The position numbers and the translations under genes were made by a program. Positions 44,038 through 52,244 of a DNA stretch of 64,000 nt are shown piece after piece (position 1 is the first letter of the stretch; the number at the start of each line of letters is the position of its first letter). A model generated the notes under the pieces. The model was not told where the DNA came from and did no database searches. It was given only the letters and a program-made list of their open reading frames with translations. The DNA is taken from assembly GCF_003149185.1 (NCBI RefSeq), contig NZ_QGDO01000009.1, positions 1-64,000 of the forward strand, read 5' to 3'. The DNA is from Sediminitomix flava (GTDB taxonomy: Bacteria > Bacteroidota > Bacteroidia > Cytophagales > Flammeovirgaceae).

Positions 44038-44080
44038 AAAAAACTCCATACAGTCACTTAAACTGTGTGGAGTTTTTTTT
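44038..44080. terminator. Bidirectional terminator after the efflux operon
   Basis: AAAAAACTCCATACAGT with ACTGTGTGGAGTTTTTT (17 bp, one U-G pair on the plus strand), with A/T runs on both sides, between convergent genes. Confidence 0.92.
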
Positions 44081-44084
44081 TATT

Positions 44085-44600
44085 CTAAAATGTATAACCA
44101 ATTCTAAAATCAATACTCAAACCTAATTCATCTTTTCCTTTAGGTACAATCTCATAAGCTCCTCCTGCTGCAAATTCATAGCTAAAGTGCTCTCCAATTG
44201 TTCTGCGCATTCCCCACATCGGTAATAAATACATCCGATGTTTTCGTGAATCTTCATAGAACGGGTCTTTCCAATACATCGAACGTAAGCTCAAATAGTT
44301 TCCAGAATTCTTAGCAATGTTTTTGCCCTTCTCTTTTCGCTTTTTCAAATTGTAATAATACTTGGGTTCTAAAGCAATTGCAGGATTAATTTCAAATCCC
44401 AAAGATTTAGAATACCCCCAAGTTGTAAAAACTTCCGTCCGTAAAGCAAAACTATGATTTAACTTATGTTCATAATATGCCGAAATACCAGATGTCAATC
44501 CGAGTTGTAATCCAAAAATTCGATCTTCTACGCTTGCTTGTTGAGCAAATCCAGTAGTAGAAATAATTATAAAAATGAGGGTAGAAATGATAGCTTTCAT
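44085..44600 (-). CDS. Secreted outer-membrane beta-barrel-like protein
   Basis: A 171-residue protein with a signal peptide (MKAIISTLIFIIISTTGFAQ). The open frame starts one codon earlier at a TTG; the ATG at 44598-44600 is the better start. Alternating hydrophobic strands (LQLGLTSGISAYYEHKLN, SFALRTEVFTTWGYS, YYNLKKRK) and the ending LGLSIDFRIGYTF suggest a small outer-membrane barrel of the porin-like/OMP-beta-barrel class. Function unknown. Confidence 0.65.
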   Translation of the reverse strand: MKAIISTLIFIIISTTGFAQQASVEDRIFGLQLGLTSGISAYYEHKLNHSFALRTEVFTTWGYSKSLGFEINPAIALEPKYYYNLKKRKEKGKNIAKNSGNYLSLRSMYWKDPFYEDSRKHRMYLLPMWGMRRTIGEHFSYEFAAGGAYEIVPKGKDELGLSIDFRIGYTF

Positions 44601-44787
44601 CAATGCTTTAGTTTAAAGATTAATAGTTTCTCACAGCATTGACATCTCCCTCAAATCGAAAGACAATTCCTTTACATTATTTTACATGAAGTTAAACTTA
44701 TTTCACAATCTTATACCTAAAGAACTAAGTTCTCTATTCTACATATTTGGAATAAGTCTTACACAACTGCCGAAACATCACATTCAA

Positions 44788-44818
44788 TTTTAATCCCTCC
44801 CGATTATTTGTAATTTTG
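44788..44818 (+). promoter_or_regulatory. metG promoter
   Basis: -7 TAATTTTG (44811-44818) fits TAnnTTTG; a TTTT at 44788-44791 with exact 19-bp spacing serves as an imperfect -33. Confidence 0.5.
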
Positions 44819-44863
44819 TTGTGATTAATTCATTCTGAATTCAACCTTCACGATATAAATATA

Positions 44864-46936
44864 ATGGCAGATAATCAGCAGTTTGAAAGATATACCGTAA
44901 CGGCAGCGCTTCCGTATGCCAATGGCCCCCTTCATATTGGTCATATAGCAGGAGCCTACTTGCCTGCGGATATCTATGTAAGATCTTTAAGACAGAGAGG
45001 AGAAGACGTCGTTTTTGTTTGTGGTAGCGACGAGCATGGTGCAGCCATCACCATCAGAGCAAAGAAAGAAGGTATCACACCTCAGGAAATTATTGACAAA
45101 TACCACAACATCAATAAAACCGATTTCGAGAACTTCGGAATTAGCTTCGATATGTACCACCGTACTTCGGAGCCATTACATCACGAAACTGCCCAAGAGT
45201 TTTTCACGAAGCTAAACGATCAAGATAAGTTTACTTTGAAAGAAAGTGAGCAATATTATGATCCAAAAGCAGAACAATTCTTGGCTGATAGATACATTAC
45301 AGGTACTTGTCCGAAATGTGGTAACGAGAATGCTTACGGAGATCAGTGTGAAAAATGTGGTACTTCTTTAAGTCCTACAGATTTGATCGATCCTAAATCT
45401 CAAATCACAGGAGAAACACCTATTCTTAAGACAACAAAACACTGGTACCTCCCAATGGAAAACCATGAGGATTGGTTACGTGAATGGATTGAGAATGGTA
45501 AACTAAACGGAGAACAACTTCATGATCCAAACGACTGGAAACGTACAGTATTTGGTCAGTGTAAATCTTGGTTAGACGGAGGTCTTCAAGCACGTGCCAT
45601 GACTCGTGACCTTGACTGGGGAGTGAAAGTTCCTGTAGAAGGCGCCGACGGTAAAGTAATGTACGTTTGGTTAGATGCCCCAATCGGATATATTTCTGCA
45701 ACCAAAGAATGGGCTTCTCAAAATAATAAGGACTGGGAAAAATATTGGAAAGACGATAAAACGAAACTTGTTCACTTTATCGGGAAAGATAATATCGTAT
45801 TCCACTGTATCATTTTCCCAATCTTGTTGAATGCCGTAAATGACGGTTACATTTTGCCTAAAAACGTTCCTGCAAACGAGTTCTTGAACCTTGAAGGTGA
45901 TAAACTTTCAACTTCTCGTAATTGGGCGGTTTGGTTGAACGAATACTTAGAAGCTTTCCCAGATAAACAAGATGTATTGCGTTATACGCTTACTTCAATT
46001 GCTCCAGAAGCAAAAGACTCTGAGTTTACATGGAAAGATTTCCAAGCGAAAAATAACAATGAGCTGGTAGCAATCTTGGGTAACTTCTTCAACCGTACAA
46101 CTGTATTGACACACAAATACTTTGACGGAGAAATCCCGATGCGTGGAGAAATCACACCAATGGAAAAAGAAATCTTCCAAAAATTGGCTGAAGCTCCTGC
46201 TAAGATTCAGAACTTGATCGATCAATATAAATTTAAGGAAGCACAATTCGAATTGATGAACATTGCTCGTATGGGTAACAAATACCTTGCTGATACAGAG
46301 CCTTGGAAACTCATCAAAGACGATAAGGAGTTGGTAGCTACAATCTTGAACGTTGCGCTACAAATTTCAGCAAACCTTGCAATCATTATGGTTCCTTTCT
46401 TACCAAATACGGCTGAGAAAATCCGTCATATCTTGGGAATGAAAGAATTGAACTTCAAAGATGCAGGTAGCCCAGATATCCTTTATGCTTACGATAAATT
46501 GGCTCCAACTGAATTGTTGTTCGATAAGATCGATGACAAAGTAATTGAAGCACAAATCGAGAAATTGGAGAAAACAAAATTGGCTCAGACTCCAGCAGAA
46601 CCTCAAAAGGATGAAGCTACTTTCGATGATTTCATGAAAATGGATATCCGTGTAGGTACAATCTTGAAAGCAGAGAAAGTAAAGAAAGCCAAAAAGTTAC
46701 TTCAATTAACCGTAGATACAGGTCTTGACCAACGTACCATTGTAAGTGGTATAGCGGAATACTTCGAACCTGAAGATATCATCGGGAAACAAGTAAGTGT
46801 CTTGATCAACTTGGCTCCTCGTAAAATCAGAGGAATTGAGTCTCAAGGTATGATCTTGATGGCAGAAGATAAAGATGGATCATTGTCATTTGTATCACCT
46901 ACAGCAGAAGTAACGCCAGGTAGCACAATCAGATAA
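44864..46936 (+). CDS. metG: Methionyl-tRNA synthetase
   Basis: A 690-residue class I synthetase that charges tRNA-Met. HIGH motif: [11 protein letters not shown] (residues 17-27); zinc-binding C-x2-C...C-x2-C ([18 protein letters not shown] near 149-166); KMSKS-type motif as DKLSTS (near 346). The C-terminal 110 residues form the OB-fold tRNA-binding domain ([20 protein letters not shown] to GSTIR) that allows dimerisation. Full-length and intact. Monocistronic with a terminator. Confidence 0.97.
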   Translation: MADNQQFERYTVTAALPYANGPLHIGHIAGAYLPADIYVRSLRQRGEDVVFVCGSDEHGAAITIRAKKEGITPQEIIDKYHNINKTDFENFGISFDMYHRTSEPLHHETAQEFFTKLNDQDKFTLKESEQYYDPKAEQFLADRYITGTCPKCGNENAYGDQCEKCGTSLSPTDLIDPKSQITGETPILKTTKHWYLPMENHEDWLREWIENGKLNGEQLHDPNDWKRTVFGQCKSWLDGGLQARAMTRDLDWGVKVPVEGADGKVMYVWLDAPIGYISATKEWASQNNKDWEKYWKDDKTKLVHFIGKDNIVFHCIIFPILLNAVNDGYILPKNVPANEFLNLEGDKLSTSRNWAVWLNEYLEAFPDKQDVLRYTLTSIAPEAKDSEFTWKDFQAKNNNELVAILGNFFNRTTVLTHKYFDGEIPMRGEITPMEKEIFQKLAEAPAKIQNLIDQYKFKEAQFELMNIARMGNKYLADTEPWKLIKDDKELVATILNVALQISANLAIIMVPFLPNTAEKIRHILGMKELNFKDAGSPDILYAYDKLAPTELLFDKIDDKVIEAQIEKLEKTKLAQTPAEPQKDEATFDDFMKMDIRVGTILKAEKVKKAKKLLQLTVDTGLDQRTIVSGIAEYFEPEDIIGKQVSVLINLAPRKIRGIESQGMILMAEDKDGSLSFVSPTAEVTPGSTIR

Positions 46937-46959
46937 TTTTCCTTTCGAAATAGATTTCT

Positions 46960-46995
46960 ATCCCTCTTTGGCATTGTGCTAGAGAGGGATTTTTA
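46960..46995 (+). terminator. Intrinsic terminator of metG
   Basis: ATCCCTCT (46960-46967) with AGAGGGAT (46983-46990), 15-base loop, then TTTTTATTT. Confidence 0.8.
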
Positions 46996-47063
46996 TTTGT
47001 ACGATCTCTAGTAATTTTGAAGCAAAGAATAGATTATCTTTCTTTGAATAGCACTAAACACTT

Positions 47064-48224
47064 ATGAAAATGAAAGTAATTTTTAACCTAACACTTCTTT
47101 TTACATTTCTCTCATTCTTTGCATGTAGCAACCAACAAAATGCTGAAGAATCAAATAAAAAAGAGATCAGCTTCATCGTCACTTCTCCCGATTTGGACAG
47201 TGATACCGATGTTTACATTTCTGGAGGAGATCAGAAACTCGGAGCATGGCATCCGCAAAAAGTAGCCTTAGACAAACTCGGAGATCATAAATGGAAAATT
47301 GATCTCGAATTTGAAAAAGGACTAGCGCTCGAATATAAATTCACACTAGGTAGTTGGAGCAATGAAGCTGCAGATTCAACAGGAAATCCTCTTTCTAATT
47401 TCATTCTTAAAGTAACAGATAACGAGAATATCCATCATGAAATAAAGTATTGGAAAGAAGGAGGAGAAATGCCTATCAGAGGTCAGATTACAGGAAAAGT
47501 AGAATACCTCGAACAGCTAAAAGGAGAGGGGATACTTCCGCGTGATGTTATTGTTTGGTTACCTAAAGAATACGAAGCGAATCCCGATAAAAGATATCCT
47601 GTACTTTATATGCACGATGGTCAGAATATCATTGATCCGAAAACAGCATCTTTTGGAGTAGATTGGGCTATAGATGAAACGGCAACCGAACTTATCAACA
47701 ATAAGGAAATCCAGCCATTCATCATTGTAGGCGCTTACTGCACCGAAAACAGAACTCCAGAATACAGCCCAGGAAAGGAGGGAAGTGCCTATATGGATTT
47801 TATGGTGAATACACTCAAATCAATAATCGATAAGAAATACAGAACCAAGACTGGCAGGGAACACACCATCGTTGGAGGCTCATCTTCGGGAGGAATCATC
47901 TCATTTATGCTCGCTTGGGAATATCCCCAAATCTACTCGGGAGCTATCTGTATGTCACCCGCCTTCAAAATTCAAGATATCGATTATGTAGACGATGTGC
48001 TTGCTTATACAGGAAAGAAAAAAGACTTAAAATTCTACATCGATAACGGTGGAATAGGACTCGAACAAAAGCTACAGCCGGGCATTGATGAAATGATTAA
48101 AGTTCTTCAAGAAAAAGGATATATCTTAAACCAAGATTTATTTTATGTGATTGATGAAAACGCACAGCACAACGAAGCCGCTTGGGCAAAACGGATGCCT
48201 AAAGCCTTGAAGTTATTTTTCTAG
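47064..48224 (+). CDS. Lipoprotein esterase with starch-binding-like domain
   Basis: A 386-residue predicted lipoprotein (signal MKMKVIFNLTLLFTFLSFFA, lipobox Cys near residue 22). The N-terminal region (about 35-135) looks like a CBM20/carbohydrate-binding fold (SDTDVYISGGDQKLGAWHPQ). The C-terminal part is an alpha/beta hydrolase of the Fes/IroE-like esterase group (YPVLYMHDGQNI, then VGGSSSGGIISFMLA with the nucleophile Ser near 273, and a C-terminal QHNEAAW His). It probably hydrolyses an ester of a carbohydrate, siderophore or peptide at the cell envelope; the substrate is not determined. Confidence 0.82.
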   Translation: MKMKVIFNLTLLFTFLSFFACSNQQNAEESNKKEISFIVTSPDLDSDTDVYISGGDQKLGAWHPQKVALDKLGDHKWKIDLEFEKGLALEYKFTLGSWSNEAADSTGNPLSNFILKVTDNENIHHEIKYWKEGGEMPIRGQITGKVEYLEQLKGEGILPRDVIVWLPKEYEANPDKRYPVLYMHDGQNIIDPKTASFGVDWAIDETATELINNKEIQPFIIVGAYCTENRTPEYSPGKEGSAYMDFMVNTLKSIIDKKYRTKTGREHTIVGGSSSGGIISFMLAWEYPQIYSGAICMSPAFKIQDIDYVDDVLAYTGKKKDLKFYIDNGGIGLEQKLQPGIDEMIKVLQEKGYILNQDLFYVIDENAQHNEAAWAKRMPKALKLFF

Positions 48225-48316
48225 CCTTGTATCTTTTTGCATCAGTCAAATGTATGACTTTCATTATCACCAACAGATTGCTTTTCAAAAGGACTTCAAC
48301 TTTATGTTTTTTCTAT

Positions 48317-48324
48317 TAAATTTG
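48317..48324 (+). promoter_or_regulatory. pheS promoter -7 box
   Basis: TAAATTTG fits TAnnTTTG; transcript start about 60-65 bp before the ATG. No clear -33. Confidence 0.4.
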
Positions 48325-48393
48325 TTCCTTTATAAATTGATCTTCACTGAGTAGGTATAAAAGCCTACTCATTGCATATAAATTCAAAAGAGC

Positions 48394-49416
48394 ATGCTTG
48401 AGCAAATCGAAAAAATAGCAGAAGAAATTGCCCAATCTACGGCAGCCAATGCAGAAGAACTTGAAGCCTTCCGTATGCGCTTCATTAGCCGTAAGAGTGT
48501 TATTGGTGATATCTTCGGACAAATGAAAAACGTCGCTCCTGAAGAGCGTAAAGAATTTGGGCAGAAAGTAAACATGCTGAAAAATGCTGCTCAAGATAAA
48601 TTCAAAGAATTAGTTGAAGCTTTGGAAAGTGCATCAGACAATTCTGCTGCAGAAGGACTTGACCTTACACTTCCAAATATTCCTCATGAGTTGGGTAGTG
48701 TTCATCCAATTACAAAAGTAAGAGCTGAAATCAACCAAATCTTTGAAAGAATTGGTTTCAATATTTCTGAAGGTCCAGAGATTGAAGATGATTGGCATAA
48801 CTTCACTGCCTTGAACTTCCCTCCAAACCACCCAGCGAGAGAAATGCAAGATACTTTCTTCTTGGAGAAAGATCCTGATATTGCTTTGCGTACACACACT
48901 TCGTCTGTACAGGTTAGGGTTATGGAAAATCAAGAGCCTCCAATCCGTACACTTTCTCCAGGTCGTGTATATCGTAACGAAACAATTTCAGCAAGAGCAC
49001 ACTGTATCTTCCACCAAGTAGAAGGACTTTACATTGATAAAAATGTAAGTTTCAAAGACTTGAAAGATACTTTGTATTATTTCGCCAAAGAGCTTTTCGG
49101 ACCAGACACAAAAATCCGTTTGCGTCCATCTTACTTCCCATTTACTGAACCAAGTGCAGAGCTTGACGTAAGCTGTAACATTTGTGGTGGTAAAGGCTGT
49201 AATATTTGTAAGTACACAGGATGGGTAGAAATTGGTGGTTGTGGTATGGTAGACCCTAATGTATTGGAAGCTTCAGGTATTGATCCTGACAAATACACAG
49301 GTTTTGCCTTCGGTATGGGTATCGAGCGTATCACGATGTTGAAATACCGCATCAACGATTTACGTCTTTTCACAGAAAATGATGTCCGCTTCTTAAGACA
49401 ATTCAGTTCAATATAA
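48394..49416 (+). CDS. pheS: Phenylalanyl-tRNA synthetase alpha subunit
   Basis: A 340-residue catalytic alpha subunit. The N-terminal coiled coil (1-85) is followed by the class II core: motif 1-like region (TKVRAEINQIFERIGF), motif 2 (CIFHQVEGLYIDK), the SYFPFTEPSAELDV stretch, an extra C-x2-C-x3-C-x2-C cluster near 258-268 (CNICGGKGCNIC) and motif 3 (FAFGMGIERITMLKY). A -7 box TAAATTTG lies at 48317-48324. pheT is not adjacent, which is common in Bacteroidota. A terminator follows. Confidence 0.97.
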   Translation: MLEQIEKIAEEIAQSTAANAEELEAFRMRFISRKSVIGDIFGQMKNVAPEERKEFGQKVNMLKNAAQDKFKELVEALESASDNSAAEGLDLTLPNIPHELGSVHPITKVRAEINQIFERIGFNISEGPEIEDDWHNFTALNFPPNHPAREMQDTFFLEKDPDIALRTHTSSVQVRVMENQEPPIRTLSPGRVYRNETISARAHCIFHQVEGLYIDKNVSFKDLKDTLYYFAKELFGPDTKIRLRPSYFPFTEPSAELDVSCNICGGKGCNICKYTGWVEIGGCGMVDPNVLEASGIDPDKYTGFAFGMGIERITMLKYRINDLRLFTENDVRFLRQFSSI

Positions 49417-49438
49417 TTTCTGATTGGATTATCCATAT

Positions 49439-49473
49439 AAAAGCTAAAAGCAGCCTGTCTGTTTTTAGCTTTT
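49439..49473 (+). terminator. Intrinsic terminator of pheS
   Basis: A 15-bp stem AAAAGCTAAAAGCAG with CTGTTTTTAGCTTTT (one G-U pair), 5-base loop, then a T-run. Confidence 0.9.
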
Positions 49474-49552
49474 TTTATGCTTTCCTCTTTCGCGTAAGCT
49501 TCTTCACAAATAGCAAAAGAAGTCTTTCTTCTACTTCATTAGTTTTGAATCA

Positions 49553-49969
49553 ATGATGAGTGAAACTATGGAAGTATTAAAAAACAAGTACTGCAGCCTA
49601 TTCCACAATAAAGAAACTGAAACGCTTGATTGTATTTGGAATTCGCAGTCTTATTATATGCCAGAAGATGAATTCAAAAGATTTCTTCTTCAGGTAGTTG
49701 ATATATCTACGCAAGAAGATGCTAATTATATCTTTTGTGATAATCGAGAATTTCTTTTCACAATGGATGATCACTTTCACCAATGGCATGATATCAATGT
49801 AGCCATTCCTTTATCTCAAAATATGAGAAAAATGGCCTTTGTACAATCGCCTGATTTCTTCACTCAGGTTTCTGTAGAACAAATTTTTGAGGAAGATCAT
49901 GGTAAAAACATGCCTGTAAGACATTTTGAGGATAGCGAAGAGGCAAAAGCCTGGTTATTACAGAACTAA
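49553..49969 (+). CDS. STAS/SEC14-like small protein, paralogue 2
   Basis: A 138-residue paralogue of the protein at 33.4 kb. The N-terminal third is more divergent and may start at a later ATG (49556 or 49568). Shared features include ANYIFCDNREFLFTMDDHFH (aligned with the other copy's FTDLTNFTYTISPEEQEW), AFVQSPDFFTQVSVEQ, and the tail FEDSEEAKAWLLQN. Function unknown. It stands alone upstream of a thioredoxin gene, with a 143-bp gap. Confidence 0.6.
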   Translation: MMSETMEVLKNKYCSLFHNKETETLDCIWNSQSYYMPEDEFKRFLLQVVDISTQEDANYIFCDNREFLFTMDDHFHQWHDINVAIPLSQNMRKMAFVQSPDFFTQVSVEQIFEEDHGKNMPVRHFEDSEEAKAWLLQN

Positions 49970-50112
49970 CCACATTGTTTTTCTTTCAATGAATACCAGC
50001 TATATTTCATTTATATACTAACTGTTTAGGCGTGTCATTAAAAAAAATGCAAACAAATTTATACAAAGAAGAGTTTCAAGTGTATTGAATATTTATGTGA
50101 AGTTGAATTTGT

Positions 50113-50403
50113 ATGGCACGCTTTAAACGACTGATATTTTCTGAAAAACCCGTATTACTATTTTTCTACGCCAATTGGTGTGAACCTTGTAAAGCATTTA
50201 TCCCAAAACTCGATGCGATGATGGAAACCATAGATCTGCGTTGGGTAAAAGTAAATGTAGATATGCACAAACAAGCAGCACTACAATGTCAGATAAAAAG
50301 TATACCAACACTTATTCTTTTTCAAAAAGGACAAGAATTGTGGAGACATCAAGGAGAAATCACTTCTGAAGAACTTAAAGATATTTTAGTAGCCACAATT
50401 TAA
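50113..50403 (+). CDS. Thioredoxin-family protein
   Basis: A 96-residue single-domain thioredoxin fold. The active-site motif is WCEPC (residues 22-26) instead of WCGPC, in FFYANWCEPCKAFIPKL; the cis-proline is in IKSIPTLILF. There is no signal peptide, so it is cytoplasmic. The Glu in the CxxC should alter its redox potential relative to thioredoxin 1. Its stop codon is inside the terminator stem. Confidence 0.9.
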   Translation: MARFKRLIFSEKPVLLFFYANWCEPCKAFIPKLDAMMETIDLRWVKVNVDMHKQAALQCQIKSIPTLILFQKGQELWRHQGEITSEELKDILVATI

Positions 50404-50432
50404 GTCATCCCAAAAGAAATTTAGGATGACTT
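50402..50432 (+). terminator. Intrinsic terminator of the thioredoxin gene
   Basis: AAGTCATCC with GGATGACTT (9 bp) then TTTT; the first arm overlaps the stop codon. Confidence 0.85.
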
Positions 50433-50474
50433 TTTTGAGAGAAATCAAATCAACTTAAATCCAATTTATTGCCC

Positions 50475-51248
50475 TTAAGCAGCCGCTATATCATCATAAA
50501 TACGTACTGCACTTATCTTATTATCCTGATCCAACTCATAAATTGCCATACCTGCCTGAGGTTCTAATTTATTTCTTCCCCATTGATCACAGACATATTC
50601 TACAGCAAGTTGTTTTCCATCAAAAGTAGTCGTGCACTCTTTTAGCTGTACACCACCTTTGGCTAAAACATTCTGAAAATAAACCTCTCTTTCCTCTTTG
50701 CCCTGATGTACGAATGCATCACCAATAGGCTCTCTGATGTAAGCTTTTTCACTGAACAAGTTTAAAATTTCTTGTTCACTGCCATGTCTGAGCGACACAA
50801 AGTAATTCTGGATTACCTCTGGCTCTTCCAACTTCTCCTTAGTTCTTAAGATGGGTTTTCTGATATGATTAGTACCCGAAAGTGGCAATGTACTATGGTA
50901 GCTTCTCAAATACAGTATTTTGCCATCTCTGATATCTGCTGTTACAGATACAGGCAACTCAACCAAATCAGACTCTGTAGGTTCTTTCAGCGTTAGTAGC
51001 AACTTCACTTCTACCACTATTCTGTTCTCCGTTTCAATTACAGAAACAATATCACAACTTGAATTATGTGCATTCAACCACTGCTGACGATCTTTCACGT
51101 AGGCCATAAATGCTGCTCTACCTACTACTTCACCATGCTGAGGTGTATTAATTCTGGGTTCACTGTGAAAAAATTGTTCTAAAGACTGATAATCACCTTG
51201 AAGAATTAATGAATAGTACTGTTTAATTTTAGCTTTTATATTATCCAT
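50475..51248 (-). CDS. Tandem SnoaL/NTF2-like protein
   Basis: A 257-residue protein made of two NTF2-like (SnoaL) domains. Residues 1-120 (YYSLILQGDYQSLEQFFHSE, then VTADIRDGKILYLRSYHST) and 138-257 (YFVSLRHGSEQEILNLFSEK, then MAIYELDQDNKISAVRIYDD) have the same layout, so the gene arose by internal duplication. The fold occurs in ketosteroid isomerase-like enzymes and in non-enzymatic proteins; no catalytic Asp pair is certain here. It diverges from the methyltransferase gene. Confidence 0.75.
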   Translation of the reverse strand: MDNIKAKIKQYYSLILQGDYQSLEQFFHSEPRINTPQHGEVVGRAAFMAYVKDRQQWLNAHNSSCDIVSVIETENRIVVEVKLLLTLKEPTESDLVELPVSVTADIRDGKILYLRSYHSTLPLSGTNHIRKPILRTKEKLEEPEVIQNYFVSLRHGSEQEILNLFSEKAYIREPIGDAFVHQGKEEREVYFQNVLAKGGVQLKECTTTFDGKQLAVEYVCDQWGRNKLEPQAGMAIYELDQDNKISAVRIYDDIAAA

Positions 51249-51387
51249 AACTACCCGATTGATTTGTTTTATCTTAGAACTTATTTACGTGTACAAATAG
51301 TTCTTTATACTGTCTGAGTAGATTTGAAAACTTATCTTCTACTATCTAGTTAATCCTATTTGGGATAGGAATTCCTAAATCGAAGTG

Positions 51388-51395
51388 TATTTTTG
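51388..51395 (+). promoter_or_regulatory. Promoter -7 box of the methyltransferase gene
   Basis: TATTTTTG fits TAnnTTTG, 29 bp before the ATG at 51424; no -33 at the right spacing. Confidence 0.35.
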
Positions 51396-51423
51396 AGTAT
51401 CAGAAGTCAATAATTAGAACAGA

Positions 51424-52176
51424 ATGGAAGTGAACAAAACCGCAGAAAAAGACTGGTTTGCCGATTGGTTTAATACTCCTTACTACCATCTGCTTTATAG
51501 AAATAGAGATTTTTCTGAAGCAGAGTTTTTTATCAACAATCTCATTGAAAAATTGGAGGTTAAGCCCGAACACAAGGTCATGGATCTTGCCTGTGGTAAA
51601 GGACGTCATTCTATTTTTTTGTATAAAGCAGGACTTGATGTTACAGGTTTAGACCTTTCTATGGAGAGTATTCAATATGCTAAACAATTTGAAAATGAGC
51701 GACTTCATTTCGTACAACACGATATGAGAGAAGTCTATCAAACAAAAGGATTTGATTTCATATTCAATATGTTTACTAGTTTTGGCTATTTCATGGAAGA
51801 TGAAGAAGATCAAAAAGCGATTTCTGCAGTTGCCCAAAATCTAAAAACAGGAGGGAAGTTAGTTATCGATTTTTTCAACACTTCAAAAGTAATCTCAACG
51901 CTCCCAAACAGAAATATTACGCCAAGAGATCATATCGATTTTCATATTCACAAATACCTACAAGACGAAAGGTATATCATAAAGGAAATTGCTTTTGAAG
52001 ATAAAGGAAAGTCTCATTTTTATAGCGAACGTGTAAAAGCATTACACAAAGATGATTTTGTAAAGTATTTTGAGAAAGCTGGGCTAAGTTGTCAACAAAT
52101 TTATGGCAGTTATTCACTTGATCCTTTCGATATAGAGAATTCTGACCGAATGATTCTTGTTGCAGAGAAGTTATAA
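51424..52176 (+). CDS. Class I SAM-dependent methyltransferase
   Basis: A 250-residue methyltransferase (type 11/25). Motif I is VMDLACGKGRHSIFL (near residue 44), followed by VTGLDLSMESIQYAK, FDFIFNMFTSFGYF and a C-terminal region with EIAFEDKGKSHFYSERV. The WFADWFNTPYYHLLYRNRD start is characteristic of a conserved bacterial group. The substrate is unknown. Confidence 0.85.
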   Translation: MEVNKTAEKDWFADWFNTPYYHLLYRNRDFSEAEFFINNLIEKLEVKPEHKVMDLACGKGRHSIFLYKAGLDVTGLDLSMESIQYAKQFENERLHFVQHDMREVYQTKGFDFIFNMFTSFGYFMEDEEDQKAISAVAQNLKTGGKLVIDFFNTSKVISTLPNRNITPRDHIDFHIHKYLQDERYIIKEIAFEDKGKSHFYSERVKALHKDDFVKYFEKAGLSCQQIYGSYSLDPFDIENSDRMILVAEKL

Positions 52177-52184
52177 ACAAAAAT

Positions 52185-52219
52185 CTGTTGATAAGTACTA
52201 GACTTGTCAACAGCTTTTC
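52185..52219. terminator. Terminator between methyltransferase and TPR gene
   Basis: CTGTTGATAAGT with ACTTGTCAACAG (12 bp, one G-U pair), 5-base loop, then CTTTT. It serves convergent genes and includes a DnaA-box sequence (52186-52194). Confidence 0.75.
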
Positions 52220-52244
52220 ACTTTTTAAGCTATTTCTTACGTTT

